Translations under genes and position numbers: made by a program
Shown here: one piece after another, positions 12,601 through 27,600 of the stretch
Layout: the number at the start of each line of letters is the position of its first letter
Position numbering within the stretch: position 1 is the first letter of the stretch
Source: Tomocerus qinae
Lineage: Eukaryota; Arthropoda; Collembola; Entomobryomorpha; Tomoceridae
DNA: 64,000 bases
Direction of reading: 5' to 3'
Assembly (NCBI GenBank): GCA_020055645.1
Contig: CM034548.1
Location: 26,958,201 to 27,022,200 of the forward strand
The notes under the pieces: model-generated
The model's input: only the letters and a program-made list of their open reading frames with translations
Databases searched by the model: none
What the model was told of the DNA's origin: nothing

Positions 12601-15600
12601 CTTAAATTTTTATTTTAAAAAGGCTTATAGCCATGCAGAAAGACATTTACTGCTAGCAATAAAGGATTCTGAGTAGTAGCAATATGAGAGAGGAATTTAT
12701 ATTTGCAAATAGTTTTAGCTTCATAGAGATTCATGAAATGTGCACATAAAAATGAGAGGGAGAAATGAGTTTCTAACTGCTGCCTCATATTTTAAGCCAT
12801 AGCGGAGTGGTATATATCCCCTCAATACTTTCTTTATGAACGGGTAGGACTTTTTGTCGTATATCATTTGAGTTTAGAGTTAGCCTAAATCTGAGTAGAA
12901 GAGGAGACTAAAAAGAACATAATAAGCTGCATGAATTGCATGGAGTCGATAGGCAAATCCTTGTGCTCGTATCTCCATTTTACAGAATGCAGCATCGGAT
13001 AGATGTCTATTTCCCAATAAAAAAGAGTGCCTACCTGCATGTAGACTGCTTATAAGAAAGAAGGACAGTAGTGAGTTTAGTAGCCAAGTGTTTTAGCGAG
13101 TGAAATAGAAACATTAGGGATGCATTGTCTACAGCTATGAACTATATATATTATTTAATGTTAGTGCATGGTAACTGCAGTAGAAAATATAAGCAGTCCA
13201 TATTACATTATAGTTAGATCAAAATGATTGCTTAGTGAGAGTGGATAGATATAGGTACGAATAAAGTTCAGGCAAAGCCAAGTAGTGCCCCTCATTTCAT
13301 TTTATTATTCCATATTACACTACACTTGCAGTTACAACTGAGGAGATGCCATAATAATATCTTAAATCTCCTTCGAAAATGCTTCCAACTTTTAGCACTT
13401 ATTGTTAGCAATTCTATTGCTCTTTTATGCTGGCGAGCTCTTCAAATTCTTGACATTTATGTTGGCACTAGATTGTTAGTTTTCGAATTTACATATGTGT
13501 CCGTGCATTTGGATGGGAGCGAGCGAGGTTTACACTTAGTGACGCTACGTCGCTTTCCAGACACATGTCTGTTCAGTAGATATGACTGAGTGAGTGTGGC
13601 TCTCGTCTTGAATAATAAATAAATACATTTCTCCCGCACCCTTTCTCCTCCAGAAGTCTGCACTATCTGACATCCAATGTCACTTCTTCACTACCAACTA
13701 AACTTGCAATATTATAATATAATGCAATGTGCCCCTTTACATTCGAGGCTACTTTACCCATCTCGAACAATGCATATGTTTATATTATCACATTATAATA
13801 CTTTATGGGGAGTCACATCCCGAAAGCAAATAACGACAACATTTTCATTGTACCTCTCAAAGAAATAATAATATTCCACAGATAGAGATACTCTTTATAT
13901 GGCACCGAATGCTCTATTTATTATTCTACATAAAACATGTTGGTGCAATAAATAAAGGAATTAATAATTATTTCGTAAATAATATTGCAGAGTTCGTTGT
14001 ACTTAATTGGGGAAAATCTACACCCACTCGTTTTCATCTCTCTGATATATTACTACACTTATGTAAGGGTTTACCTTGTACCATGTAATAATGAGTCTGT
14101 CTACTATTAAATAAAATGACGACTACCTTACACAATTTTCTTGCAGTACTATTAAAAGTTTTTGCGTCAAAGGACAAACATTACATTCCAATTTCAACGA
14201 AATCCAGTACTGCAGTAGTGTATTAAGTAACATAGATAATTATAGGAGGAGGACTGGCTGCTGGTAGCAAAAACAATCAATCATAATGATAATATTACGT
14301 TAGGAAACATTTTGTGAAATTTGATCTTTTGTTTGTACTAATGATGTGAAGGGGATGGATAAAGTTGAGTTAGTAAATCCATTACTAAGGTTTCTTATTG
14401 TGCTAAACTGAACAGTTGGAACAAAATAATAGAAAAAGAAAAGGGGACTTTGTGCAATTTATTTCTTCTCTCGTATGTCAACTTATTATCTTTGATTATA
14501 GTTACATAAAATGTACGTATGTAGTTAAAAATGAGAAATGTAGCCGACGCAAAGTTTATGATTAAGATCTGGTTACAAAAGAAGAATGTATATTAAGTTT
14601 TCATAATGGTTGCCAGAGTTGAGTTGTCAAACGCAGAAGCCATCCATCTTGTAAAATACTGCGTCATCCCATCGCATCCCTCTCTACTCTTTAAACAATC
14701 AGTCCTGTGCTACATTTCAACCTTTGTGTTTTGTTTCCACAATCACTTTCCTTTGGACTATATAGACCAGTTCTTTGGAGTTTTAGGAGATAGAAGAATC
14801 CTGTTGTTGTCCCATCCTTCTATAAGTAATAACTTCAGTCCATCTTATATAGCATCACATACTTTCTTCGATAGCTATCTATCTATCGGACCAACCATTG
14901 TCGAAGGGAGAGCATTTCAGTTTTCGTAAGGAATTTTTCGATGATATATGAAGACATATCTGGTTGTACTTTTACGCATGTAGTTGCAAAGTCGTTTAAA
15001 GATCGCTATTGGTTTATCGTTGGTTTTCAAACACACAAAAAGCCATTTGAAGATGGTCACAGACATAAAATGAGCACTAAAGAAAATTAAAAGCGAGCTG
15101 AGGGGAGGCCAACCGGGTTATTGCAATTTTATTTCGGAAATACCTTGACACTCAGGTATTTGTGGTATGCCAACTTTCTCAAGATGAGAAAGCAAAGAAT
15201 TCCCAAGAAGAAAAGAAAGCCATTTTCGACTGGGTACAAGTGCACACTACTACAATATACTATAGAGATCCAAATGAAACTCGTTTCGTTTTCTTTACGT
15301 TTACTACTATAGGGGGACGAGGCAGGCAGACAGTCGACTCTTGTCGAGAGAGAATAGGAGAGGCATATTATTACAATATACACTTATATACCAAACACTG
15401 TACTACAGATATTACTACTTACGATATAAGATAAGTGAGACTTGAAAAAGAAAAGTATTCAGTCGAGATGAAATAGACATGCTTGAACTCCAAGCTTACT
15501 AACAGAAATTGTTTTCCAATCGAAATCTTATGCGTGTGTACTACACGTGCCTATAGTCTCCCCAACTCTTTTCTCTCCTGCAATATAAATATAAATAAAC

Positions 15601-18600
15601 ATGTCTGAAAGGTGTCTCCAGTTTTAATTTACTGCTGCCGCAGAAACGCAGAATGGTACTGACGACAATGCAATGAACGACAAGGTTAGGGGGAATAGTA
15701 AATTTATACTTTTATGTAACCAAATATCACAACAAGAGTTTATACTCACAAACTTTAATACACCAACCATAACTACATAATTCACTCATAAATCCCCCAA
15801 CTAGAACTATAAATTGATAATTAATACATGCAATTCAAAACTGACAGTCAATCCTCAACTTTTAATCAAAAGACTATTTCTGTAAAATGTATTGTATTCT
15901 GTCAAAAATGCTTCGATGCCTAGTTGAAATGCCCCTTTGAAAATATCTGTTTGCATGTACCGAGATAAAGTTGAATTCCTTTCCCTGTAAAGAAATTGCG
16001 TAAAAATACATACAATTTTATTTTGAATCATGTTCACTCCATTTATAATTTAACCATAAGGTACTTACTGAAGGTTGATGTAGAAGAGCTCCAAAGAGCT
16101 AATAATTAACTTTGATTTCGGAGGAACTCCCATCCTATTATATGCGTTGTTCCATGACTCTTGAGTGGCGAGGAGGAATCAGTATTTCACTCAATTGTGA
16201 GTGAGGGAAAAAATGGTCGCCAAAAGTACATAGGAAAATAAAACAGTAACATTTAGTTTCTCTGTACCCAAAAAAGTCTAATTTATATCCTATATTTACA
16301 GTTTGTAGGAAAATAGTGGGATGGTAATGTACCACGACAGAAAATTTATATTGAAACTTGTACAGCATGAAAATTGCTATTTATTAGATGCCGTTTGTTT
16401 ACATCACAGCGACACGAAAGTATTCGCCTGCTTTTAGTAAAATTTAAATAAATATAGTATATAGGAGAATATGTACGGCCACACTTGTTCGACCTACAGC
16501 TGTGCAAACTTTTTCTTTTAGGTAGATGATTTCTCCAGTATTCAGAAGTGTGCAATGCAACTGTTTTGGTTTGTGTGTGTATACGGCAAATTGTTAAATA
16601 CACATAGAAACGCAAATACTATAGAACATTTCTATATATGTATGCAGCATGCATGGGAAATTTAACTAATCTATACAATTTGCATACAAATCCAATACTA
16701 CACATAAATTGTTACTGTCCTAGATAACAACAGTCAGCTTCCATTCTGCTCAGTTCTGCAGTTCTCTGGCAAGTTTGAAAGTACGGGATTTTTTGGGAAG
16801 TTGCAATAATGTCTTTGATGTTCTATCTACTCGACTCCTAAGTATCTGTATACTTAATATATAAATCTAGTGCATATATACCTACATATATATATGCAGT
16901 TAATAGTGTGGTGTCTTATTTTATTTTATTCTTGATAAGAAAATAGGAAAAGGGAGAAATGGTCGGGTCTGGTGACTATTGGTATCATTTCCCTGTAGTC
17001 TTTATGTATGGAGTCAGTATCATTTGCGAATCATAAACTTAAATAAAGCGCAGCAACAGACTACCTAAGTGCATCGAAGGCTACACAACACTTACCATAA
17101 AAACTCCTCTTTAGTTCCGTAGCCCAAATGTGGAACAAGAATAACAAGTCTTGTCTTCAGCAGATCTCTGCAGTACATTACACTAAATTGCATTCATTAC
17201 ATTTCTTTGTATTGCATATTGCATCGCATTATGAGCTATATTATTCAAGGAAGAAAACAAGTCGTAAGGCACACTCAGCGCAATTTCTCCGTAAAGGTAC
17301 TCCCTTACATACTGATGAAAACACAAACATCAGCTAAGCAACTACGTGTGTATGAGCATCCCATTTTCTAAAAAAACAAGCTTGAGTCAACTCGAAACGT
17401 GGAATTGATACAAATCTTACCCGACTCGCAGTACATATTTCGTTAACTTTGCATTTTATATCAAACAGTAGGCAAAATTCACAAAGCTGGTACCTTATTA
17501 AAATAAAACTGTCAGAAATGGCTTGTTTATAAAAGTTAATCTAGGTAAGCTGGAAACTACATATATGTACACACACTACTATCTGTGTCTACATGTACAT
17601 ACAACTTGTATACACATGTACAAAAATCCTCTGTTTGTGGCTTCCCATTTCAATTAATGCGTTCTACATTTACCAATATTGCTATCTGGAATGTAAATAA
17701 ATAATAAAATCATTAATTATTTATGTTCACTTTATGATATTGCCGTATCAGCTTTCTGGCCTTTGTTTCAGTCGCAATATTTTAACGTGATTTACAGCGT
17801 GACAAATGGACATGCAAAGTTGCAATCATGCGATCCATAAGATAGATGGATATGGATATTTCAATCAACTTTGAAACATTTTCATTTGCCTATGGTGTCA
17901 GGCTATAGGCAAACTTTGTTTATGTTTGTTCACTTACATCAGCAAAAATTGTGGAAAATGAAGTGAAGGAGTCTCATTTGTGTATCCATCTACATGTTCA
18001 GACTATACGACCAACTTAAAACAATACAAGAGGACAAACTAGGATACATGCAATAACTTTAACTTAATATCATAGATACAGTCAAAGTTTTATCTGGAAA
18101 TTCATACAATATACATTCCTTGTCGTGTATTATCGGAACTTTAGACTGCTGACAGGACTCTGCCGAAGAGAGAAAACTGACTCGATCAAATCGACACTTG
18201 GACAAGTCTACTGATAGTATTTAGAATACTTTCCCAGCATTATTTCAATACTGGATACACTTGATAAAGGCTTTTAAACATTAAATTCCAATTTAGATAT
18301 TCTATCTCAAAGTTTATTGACACCTTTGAAAGTTTAGATAAAAAATGGGAATGATATAAACGAAAACCAATGTTTGACAAGAATACTTATAAAGTTATAA
18401 GGCGAGAAAATAACAATCCTCAAACAAAAAGTTAGTCCGGCATAAGTTAATCCAAACTTTATCCTGCTCAATGGAATATCTGTGTAACCACTCGCCATTG
18501 GCATATTTTATTTATCAGTTTTCCTAGTAAATATCTAAATATACTCAAGCACTATTATTAGTATACTGCTGAAATTTATTTATTCGTATTCCATTACGTT

Positions 18601-21600
18601 ACAATAATGAAAAGTTGAAATTTAAAACGCAATCTTTTTATTTTCTAACCTCCTTTGATGGATTAAAAATGAAAAATTGTGGAAGGTCATTCAATTATGT
18701 AGCAAAGGCTTTCAAAGATTTTTTAAAAAGGATTCGAAGAGATGGAGGAGGTCGATCCCCTCTCTACTGTAGAATGAAGACTGTGGAGGTATTACTAGAG
18801 AATAGATTGGAATCCAAGCCAGGGAGCAAAGCAAGTGCTTTGGAAAAGGAGAATGAGAGAGAAAAGGTTGCCCAAGGGTTTTCACTGAAACGAGGACGGA
18901 ACTGCTCTCTCCGACAACATGTTTTATTCACCGACATGCATTTGCATAGTCGAAGCTCTTCCAGCGTCTTGTCACACTTCCTTACTGTCAATAACATATC
19001 CCGTCAAGAATATATAATATAGAATGCGACCATAAGGCACGAGAAGACAAGAAAAATGCACCTCACTATAGACTCACGAATCTTGCTGCATTTCGTACAT
19101 TACGAACTGTGCATTCAGTAGGAGTGAGAAACACGGGCAAACTTTCTCTTCCAGTTTACACGCTGTACAAAATGTGTCATATCTGTACATACAATCATAG
19201 TGAAGTTAGGTTCACTAAACTTGGTTCAATGTAGCACATTATGTAATGTAGTTACTTATATATAAAGCAGAACCTCTCTCATTCAGATTTAAGCAGCATA
19301 GAACTATTGTTAACGGCACTTGTCCAAGTGTCTGCTTCTGCATTAAATTAAACTGCAGGACAGTCCCTAGTAACATAACCATTCTCTCTAATGCCATGCA
19401 AATCAGCATTTCCTATACTTTCTCTCTGACACTGACAACAAGCTCAACTAGCATAACTTTCAAAAGAACTGAAATGCAGATGGAAAGCAGAACACGGTTC
19501 TCTTCATTTTCACATTAGCTAACTCTAGCTAAAATTATACCATAACTTATTTTGAAAAATCTATCCGCACTGATTTATGACCATCCTAGAAAATTGTCCA
19601 ATCTCTCAAAATACTATTGCACGTTATTAATACATAAAATGCATTCGTTGCATTTCAGCTCAATTTCTCATAAAACCCCTTTAGTTTATTCCCTAGTCAG
19701 TTCTCAGAAAAGCACTAACATATGACTACTGTAAATTTGCATAATATTATAATATTTAGTTTATATCGCCATTACAATTTGAAACACTAATTAAGCACAT
19801 TAAGCTAAAATTGATAATAGCAGTCACACTGAGGAATATGAATCAATTAGTGATACGGATGTCCCTAATTATAATGTAATGCTTTTATCCTTCTGCAATC
19901 TGAGTGGGAGGAAATAATAAATTAGCCTTCTACAGAATTTAACGATGGGTGATAATTGTAGCTGCAATCTTTGAAGTTGTAATTTGATTATACTCACCTA
20001 GTTGATAGAGATGGGATCTACTACGTGGATTTACAGAAAAGAAGATGTGTTTTTGATATGTGCGTAAGTATGATAATATTTACAAGCATGTTCACGAGCA
20101 AGTGTGCGTGTGCCCATAATGTCATCGTATTCAAATTCCCATTTATTTGCAAGCCTTTAAAGATGAGACTGGAGTCACTATGTCATGTCAAGAAAGATCC
20201 CCTCCAGAGTGTCCTTTTATTTTCTGACTACATTTTTTGACTTGCCTTGAGGACGGTTGAGTTTTACTATAATACTATCTGCTTCTTTGTTCCTACCTCT
20301 TTTTCTCTCAACTCCTAAGTTTGTTCTTTTAAATCTTTTCCGGGAAATGTAAACATTGAAACAATTCATATATGCACAAAATACCGGAGCTCGTACATCA
20401 AATGTAGCAATGTAACCTAGAAATGTGCTACGTTTTTCCATCGTTTCGTAGTGATCTACATAAAATAGAAGAAAACGGAGGGAAAGAAAGTAGGGAATAG
20501 TAAATCTTGTAAGTAGGCACATATAAGGTTTGGACCTTGGCGGAAGGAGAGAATTTGGAGAAGATAGCACACAGCTGTGAGGTTGAGGGTTCGATAGAAA
20601 CAGACACATCATTTGTTCTTTGTCATAGCTCGTGAGTGAAAGCAACTGTAAGTTATTTGCAAATCCTGTAAGCTAATGCATGAAAGTGCTTTTTCCTATT
20701 TTCTCTTTCACAAACATAAGCTTCATTTAAAGGTGATGTCGGTTGACGTGTTCCATGTCTCTGCACAGGATATCATTCAATGTTCAACAAATGTCTTTCG
20801 AGAAAGAGAAAACCGTTTATTACAAAGCTACGAACAATATAGGCTACATTCATACTGCACACTACATACCAATACAAACTACCATAGTCTTTGTGGTATT
20901 CCTGTCGAATGTCACAATTTATTAGTCTCTACATATTCAAAAATTTTATCCACAAAGTTGAAACAAAATGTACCATACTGGAAAGGAAATGTTTCAGCTT
21001 TTATTTGATTTCCATCCTTTATATTTGCGACTTCAGAAAGACATTAGAACATATACTTTGCAATATTCTTCTGGGTTATTCAAAGGAATATTAGGTTTAC
21101 TAACCAAAAACAATGGATTTGGAAGTGGAATATGTCCTAAAACACAATCATGGTCCAAATTCCCGTTTTTGTGGTTGGAATGGAAACTTAAAACGTGTTA
21201 ACTAATAGTGCTTTAATTATTTTAGTACCGATTAGCTCACAGTTTTGAAATTAGCAGGAACATAAAATTTCACTGAAAGGCTACAAAGAAAATTAGACAT
21301 GTTGACATGTTGTAGATTTACACTGCGCAGTAATGAATCAAAGAGAGTAGGGTCACTAACTAGAGGATAGTTACGGTTGTCAGAAATGCAGAATGTGTTT
21401 TGTGCAGTCCCGGAGTTCAAAAATATTCTTAAGTAAAGCAGGGATAGAAATAGTTAGTATAGTATGTAGAGAAGAGTTTGCAAAGTAGAGTAATAGTGCA
21501 TTCTTGAAATGCCAAAAGAAAAGAGAAGACAAGAAGAACGCAATAAACACTCACTTTAAAGAATGCTTTCACCAACATGGCATAACATACTCGGGAGTGA

Positions 21601-24600
21601 AGAAAAAGATATGGAAAATGTTTGTAGGATGGATTGGGTACATACCTAGTACGTACTTGAGAGTGGATACATGTAGATCTGTACAATTCCTTGGTGATAT
21701 GATTTGATTCTTATCGTAGCGTTTTACTACCGCTATAATATTATGCAGTTGACTCATAGGGTAGCCCCAAATGATAGTAAAATGTTGGGTATAGGGGCAG
21801 CGTGTGGTATGTTATGTGCCAGGCCAGTGAAGTGGAGTGAGGCCTACGTCTGGGATGGGATGGAAGGAGGTAGAAATGAACTTTGTAATGCAAATACACC
21901 CGGGTCTCGTCTAATGGAAGAGGAAATCTCAAAGGATGTGATTAATAATGCACAGAGGCAGTCGTAAGCTCGACTTCATAAAGTAGTCTATTTAATATGC
22001 ATGTGTTTAATGGGAGTTGAGGCTTCTATATATCAAGTGAATTAGCGCTAGCAGTTAAACAAGCATGAGTTCATGCATTTATACAGACATGCGGCGAGGG
22101 AGCATACATATCATCGTAGCTTTTGCATCCTTAGCTTCACCTACACACTCTTTCTAACAATAAGTAGACTCCATATCGAGGGGATTACTATACGGCAAGG
22201 TCCATGCATCTGCTATATCTCCTCATTCTCTGTGATCTATGGACTCACTAACATACTATCACATCCATATCTCGTCATACCAAATACATACAGATACTTG
22301 CAGTAACTATTTAGACGAGGAGGGTGTAAGTGCACTACTATAGCCAAAATACCCTCCTTCTTTAGTAGTACCAAGTACTGGAATATAGTTATGTAAAATT
22401 TGGGATAAGATATAGTGAGTTGTGTAGTAAGGAAAGGAAGCCAACCGGAGCACCCAACAAAACAAAACTGCTTTGCCGACGACGAGATTGGCAGAATCTT
22501 TATTGCTCTCTTCTCACAACAACATGCATTAAACGGCCTTTATTTTAGACTGCTTTGTGAGATTCTTCACTGTTATTTGGTCTATGAACTCTGCCCTAGT
22601 ACAGTTAAAGCTGAGTCAAAGCAAGTCAAATCACTGGGCTATGGTTAATACCTTCTGTTAGCTCCTATCTCTATTTCAATGAATATGGATATAAAATTAC
22701 GCTGCCGTACATACTATCATAAGGTACATATTTTTGTGGAGCTGGAATAGATAGGCGAGGACATATGCCAGCTGAGGACGGCCCAGCTTGCCAAACTCCC
22801 AAGTAATAGATACAAAATGCAGAGAGATTCTCCACCTATATCATGTTACACGTAAGCATCCCGAGCATAAAAAACCTAATGCGTAATTCGTAATATGTAT
22901 TGCTTCCACTTGCACCCTTCTCTTTCCCTTTCCCACTTATTCTCCCATGAGTTCCAAACTCACGCTGTGTCCTGTCATCCCTCAATTTGCTATTTCCATT
23001 TATTTCACATTCATGTACAACTCCACTTTCCTATAACTACTTTCTCTCTACAATTGGGGAACTTTGGGATAAATATTCACTGCCCTCCGCCTATACGTCG
23101 TCAATGATATTCTCATACGGACTATAAATATCTAATACTACTATACTCACTACTACTACTACTATCCTATGCATAATCTGTGTATCTGAATTATATAGTA
23201 GAATGTTCAATTTGGATGTAAGTAGGAACAAATGTGTTTGGATTGATTATATAAATACAAATATCGTCAAGTCTTTGAGTTATTGCAGACTCCAGCAGTG
23301 GAATTAAAACGACTGTATATAGCCATAGCTTAGCTACACTCAACATTTACATCTCTATAGTATTACTTGAGATTGTGGAAATTATTCCAAATCGATAGAT
23401 TGCTCTCTGTACGTTTACATGTAGCTATTTGTTATGTAATATTATATTTCCTGATGCTTAGCATCTGCAGTGCATAATAATGTTTAATATGAAAACGGTG
23501 TAGTTAGTTAAATTCGAATCGTAGTAGAAACGTCATATATTTTCGTTTCCGTCAGCCCATTCATAGCATAATGCTTTATGTATGACTGTATGAGTGTGCA
23601 CAGTCAGTTTGTTTCAGCTCGGAATGTGCGTGTTGGAGCTGTTTGTCTGATGGACACAATAAATTCAGAATCGGAGACTCTTCGTGCATAGCTCTCCTTT
23701 GTAGTCTGTACGTATAATGCAAGAATTAGAATATTATGCATGCTTGAGGAGACAGGAAAGCAAGAAATCTCAGACAGTGAGTCTAACAAAAAGTGAAAGA
23801 GCTGAGCCACGCGGAGCTCATGCAGTCGCTAAATTGTCTTTTCCGTATATTTAATACTTACACATGTTTCCCTCTATAATAGTAATACAGCCAAAAGAAA
23901 GTCTATTGGAAGAAACTATGAAATTATAAAGAAAGCTTTCTCCGACTCGACTCAATGAGACTGAGGCAACTGTGACTAGGAGAAAGGGAAGGAGAACGTC
24001 GGCAGGCAGACAGACGGCATTCAGGTCGAAACCCAAGGAGAATATTTGTTATCAATCTAATGTAACTTGATCTCCAACATTTCCTATTTTCATTATAAAC
24101 ACAAATTCCCTTTTCTTCCCCGCTCTCCATCATTGTGCTCGACTCTGCTCACTTATTCTAATAGCCAGTTTATACTACCTTATATTACGTTTCAATGGAA
24201 TCCAAATTGCTCACTCGTTCCGTGGCAAAATGAAAAAGGCAGACACTAGTATCTATCTACTACTATATAAATATAATCATACCTACATCTATGTACTATT
24301 CCTATAGACAAATTATTTTTCTTTCAATTTAAAAAAGTTTATATTTTTAAATATCAACTAAGGAAAGTACTTTTGTTTAAGAGGGAGACTATAGAAAGCT
24401 TTCTCTAATTCAAGACATACGAGAGAAATTTAGCATGAAAAGATTTCACTTTCACTCCTTCGAAGCTTTCTCCATTCTTCGCATACCCTCCTTTTACAAA
24501 TGGTTTATTAGTTGCCGTTAGAAAGAGTATAGAGCTTGAAGCAGGAACTGTTAGAGCTAAATTTAACATGACTTGACGGTAATTGTTGTATCTGCGTAGG

Positions 24601-27600
24601 TAGCTTAGTCCTACAGACATCGAGTTTCCAGAGTTTCTCTTCTCATTTCCAGTCACAGTAAAATAAAAGGCTGGTGTACCTTTCAGGATATATTTTTTAT
24701 TTAAATTCATCAGACGTGTAATAGTAAGTTGGTTGATTACAAACAAATACGTTTTCTATAAAAGCATTGTGCGTATACTCACAAAGTATCACACAACTTG
24801 CAATACCTCTAGCTACACATGATGAGAAGTATCTGCAGGAAATATTATGCATGTAATTGTTATTTGCCTTGAATACGTATAGAGAAAGAAAGTATTAACT
24901 TGCGTATAAATGTAGCGTAGTAGTATATGACCTAGGTATAGTAACATCATGTACACTTACTGATGGTAGGAGTAAGCTCTGTGCATTTACATTCTCTCGG
25001 AGTAAAGTAAATGTTCAGGAAAATTGTTATAGTGATGAGAGAGAAGCAACAGCAAGAGAAACGATAAGTTTCTAGAGATGGTAAGTTAAGCCATATGCTT
25101 TTCTTTAGTCTTAAGTTGGGTATTCAGTTCTTGCTATGTATGTAAAGTAAGTAGAACTAACTGGAGTATGCTTTGTTACATACATTATCAGTATCACTAC
25201 AGATATATTGTCTAGCAAGTGCATTTGTATTTTTCATGAAACTGCCTTGCCGTACGCACAGAACAGAATTTCCACAGAATGCGGAGCTACATAGGAATTA
25301 CTTAGCTTAAGCCAACTATCTAATCCTATAAAAGTAACCCAGTCAAATCAAATGTCTCATATCAGATTCTACGGAATAAATCACGTTCTTTTACAAACTG
25401 GCCTTGCTGGCTTCTTTTAACTTCTCTCCTCTAACTGCTACCATTCTCTATGTAGATACAATTTCGTATAATATCATCGGATCATCTGTAGCTACTCAAG
25501 ATACAATACACGTACCAAAGCTGAAGTACCAACTGTGCTACTCCATTCACATATACAATCTGAAATGTACAGCATTTCTTTAACTTTATATTCTACTTCA
25601 CCAAAACCAGGAAAAGGCATATGTTTATAATCCGGTACTTGTTGTTACTCGTACTATTTAACTCTACGTGCATATAAGTGTTTATTTACACTCTGGCATC
25701 CATATACCTATTGTAAACACAATAGACTTTATATCAAAGGATGAAAACTTGTTAGATTTCTTGGTTCATTTAATTTTCTCAAATGACATTTGTTCTACAA
25801 TTTCAAAGGAAATGGATTCCGCTTTCCTAGATTCTCATTTAATTGCATTGGGAAAAGAAAACATTCCATTTTTGTCACTACTCTTGCTATATATATATTT
25901 GCTTATGATGCCCTCTTTTATACGTATCGTCTCAGTCTTTCGCTTATTTAAATTATAACTGTTTGATCTTTGGCGCATGGCATTATTCAGTTCTATCTTT
26001 GGAAGTACTTTACATATTATATTCGCTGTTCAACAGTAAATTCATCTAAACTAACTCCCGGAAAAAGAATGCGATGCATGGCTAATGTGAATAGATATCT
26101 TTCTGCAGCACATTTTATGAAAATACAATTCTTTCCAGGGTTGACATTTTGAATGATTGACTTCAATAATGGCATCTTCTGAACAAGTGCCTATATATGC
26201 TTTCACAGTCAATGGGAGCAGGAAATAAAGAAACATAAATATTCTATGACAAACGTACTGCCGACAATTATAGTCAATTCATACATATAGTACCATTTAC
26301 TAACGATGAGGAGTTAATGTGAAATTTAAAACAGAAAAAAACGGAATGGTGTGCATGGCTTTCTCACAACCGGGCGGAAGAAGCAAAGCATTTTACAGAG
26401 CCGATGTCTTGGAAAACTTTGAATATTTTATGAAACACTTATGTAAATGTAAAACGGCTTTAGTATCTCTGCTTCTATGTATTTGTTGGTGTAGGTGCTT
26501 CTACTTTTTCCATACACATGAAACTTCCACTAATATCACACGAAGATACATTATCTCGTGCTCATACTTTAAAATGGCCCCTCAATCCGCAGTTATTCAC
26601 TTTTTCTAACTTTTTTAATAGAACCTTACTTACCTTGCTACATTATTCATGCATTTTGTACGAGGATTTTTAAATGTCTTTCTGATTGCTGGAACATGAA
26701 GAAATGGATTTGCGTAGTAAAATATACGTTTCTTTTGAATGGAAAATTCAATAAGAGTTATTACATGAAAGACACCGCAACAAATGGCACAGATTGAGTT
26801 AGGTACTTGTCTAGCTTTAAGTATGCATAAATATTACGAAGTGCAGATAGCCTTTAAATAGCAAACGGTACTGCATAGTTTGCAGAAACCTCTATGGAAT
26901 AAATATCTAGTAGTAAGCTTGCAAATGGAATCAATTCTGCAGCATATAATTAATTATACATAACATTAGCTCATGAACAATAAAATGGGTATCATCGTAT
27001 ATTTTTCAAAGCATTCAACTTATATGGATTACATATTACATAATTAACGTTGTTCCCCTATAGAAATAAAGCTGCCAAATACCTACTTAATCCTATAAGG
27101 CTACTTCTAACAACATTTTGGAGTATTAAATCGTATGAATTCAATGATAATCTATTTATCGTAGTTTTAAAGACCTAAATGTAAATGCTACGTAATCGCA
27201 TCAAATAATTGTAGGATAAAGATACTGATTATACATTTGAGTTTTTTGCAAAACTAAATGTAACCATGATTCGGCTTTTAAGAGGGGGCCCTCTTGGACT
27301 GAATTTTGCATGTAAAACATGTCTTCCTAGCTAATCTTATTGACGGTTTAAATTTCATTAGTATTTAGTTCTAGAAAATATAAAATTAATCCAAAAATAA
27401 TAATCTATCATTTCAGGCTATCAAAATCTTTAGGTTCCGAAGAGTGAATTATATTCCCCATGTAACTACTAATGAAACTTGATGAACAAACAAAAGGTAA
27501 TGCAGCCGAGTGTTTTGAGAGCGTGAATGCTTAGTTTGGACCTGTTGCTACGCACTGAGCAATTTAACAGAGCTGGCGGTGAGAGAAAGTCGTGAAAATT

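Noticed and set aside
17687..17698. TGGAATGTAAA, matching the miR-1 5' end
   Set aside because: The remainder does not match miR-1 and the flanks do not fold into a hairpin.
18615..19022. 135-codon frame with a basic N-terminal half
   Set aside because: No family is recognised, a minus-strand frame is open over the same bases, and the length is within what chance allows for a window of this size.
20527..20600. Another box A/box B-like pair ending in GGTTCGATAGA
   Set aside because: Box B lacks the final CC, and no cloverleaf or acceptor stem forms.
20217..20645. 142-codon minus-strand frame
   Set aside because: Mixed basic and hydrophobic product with no domain and no splice or promoter support.
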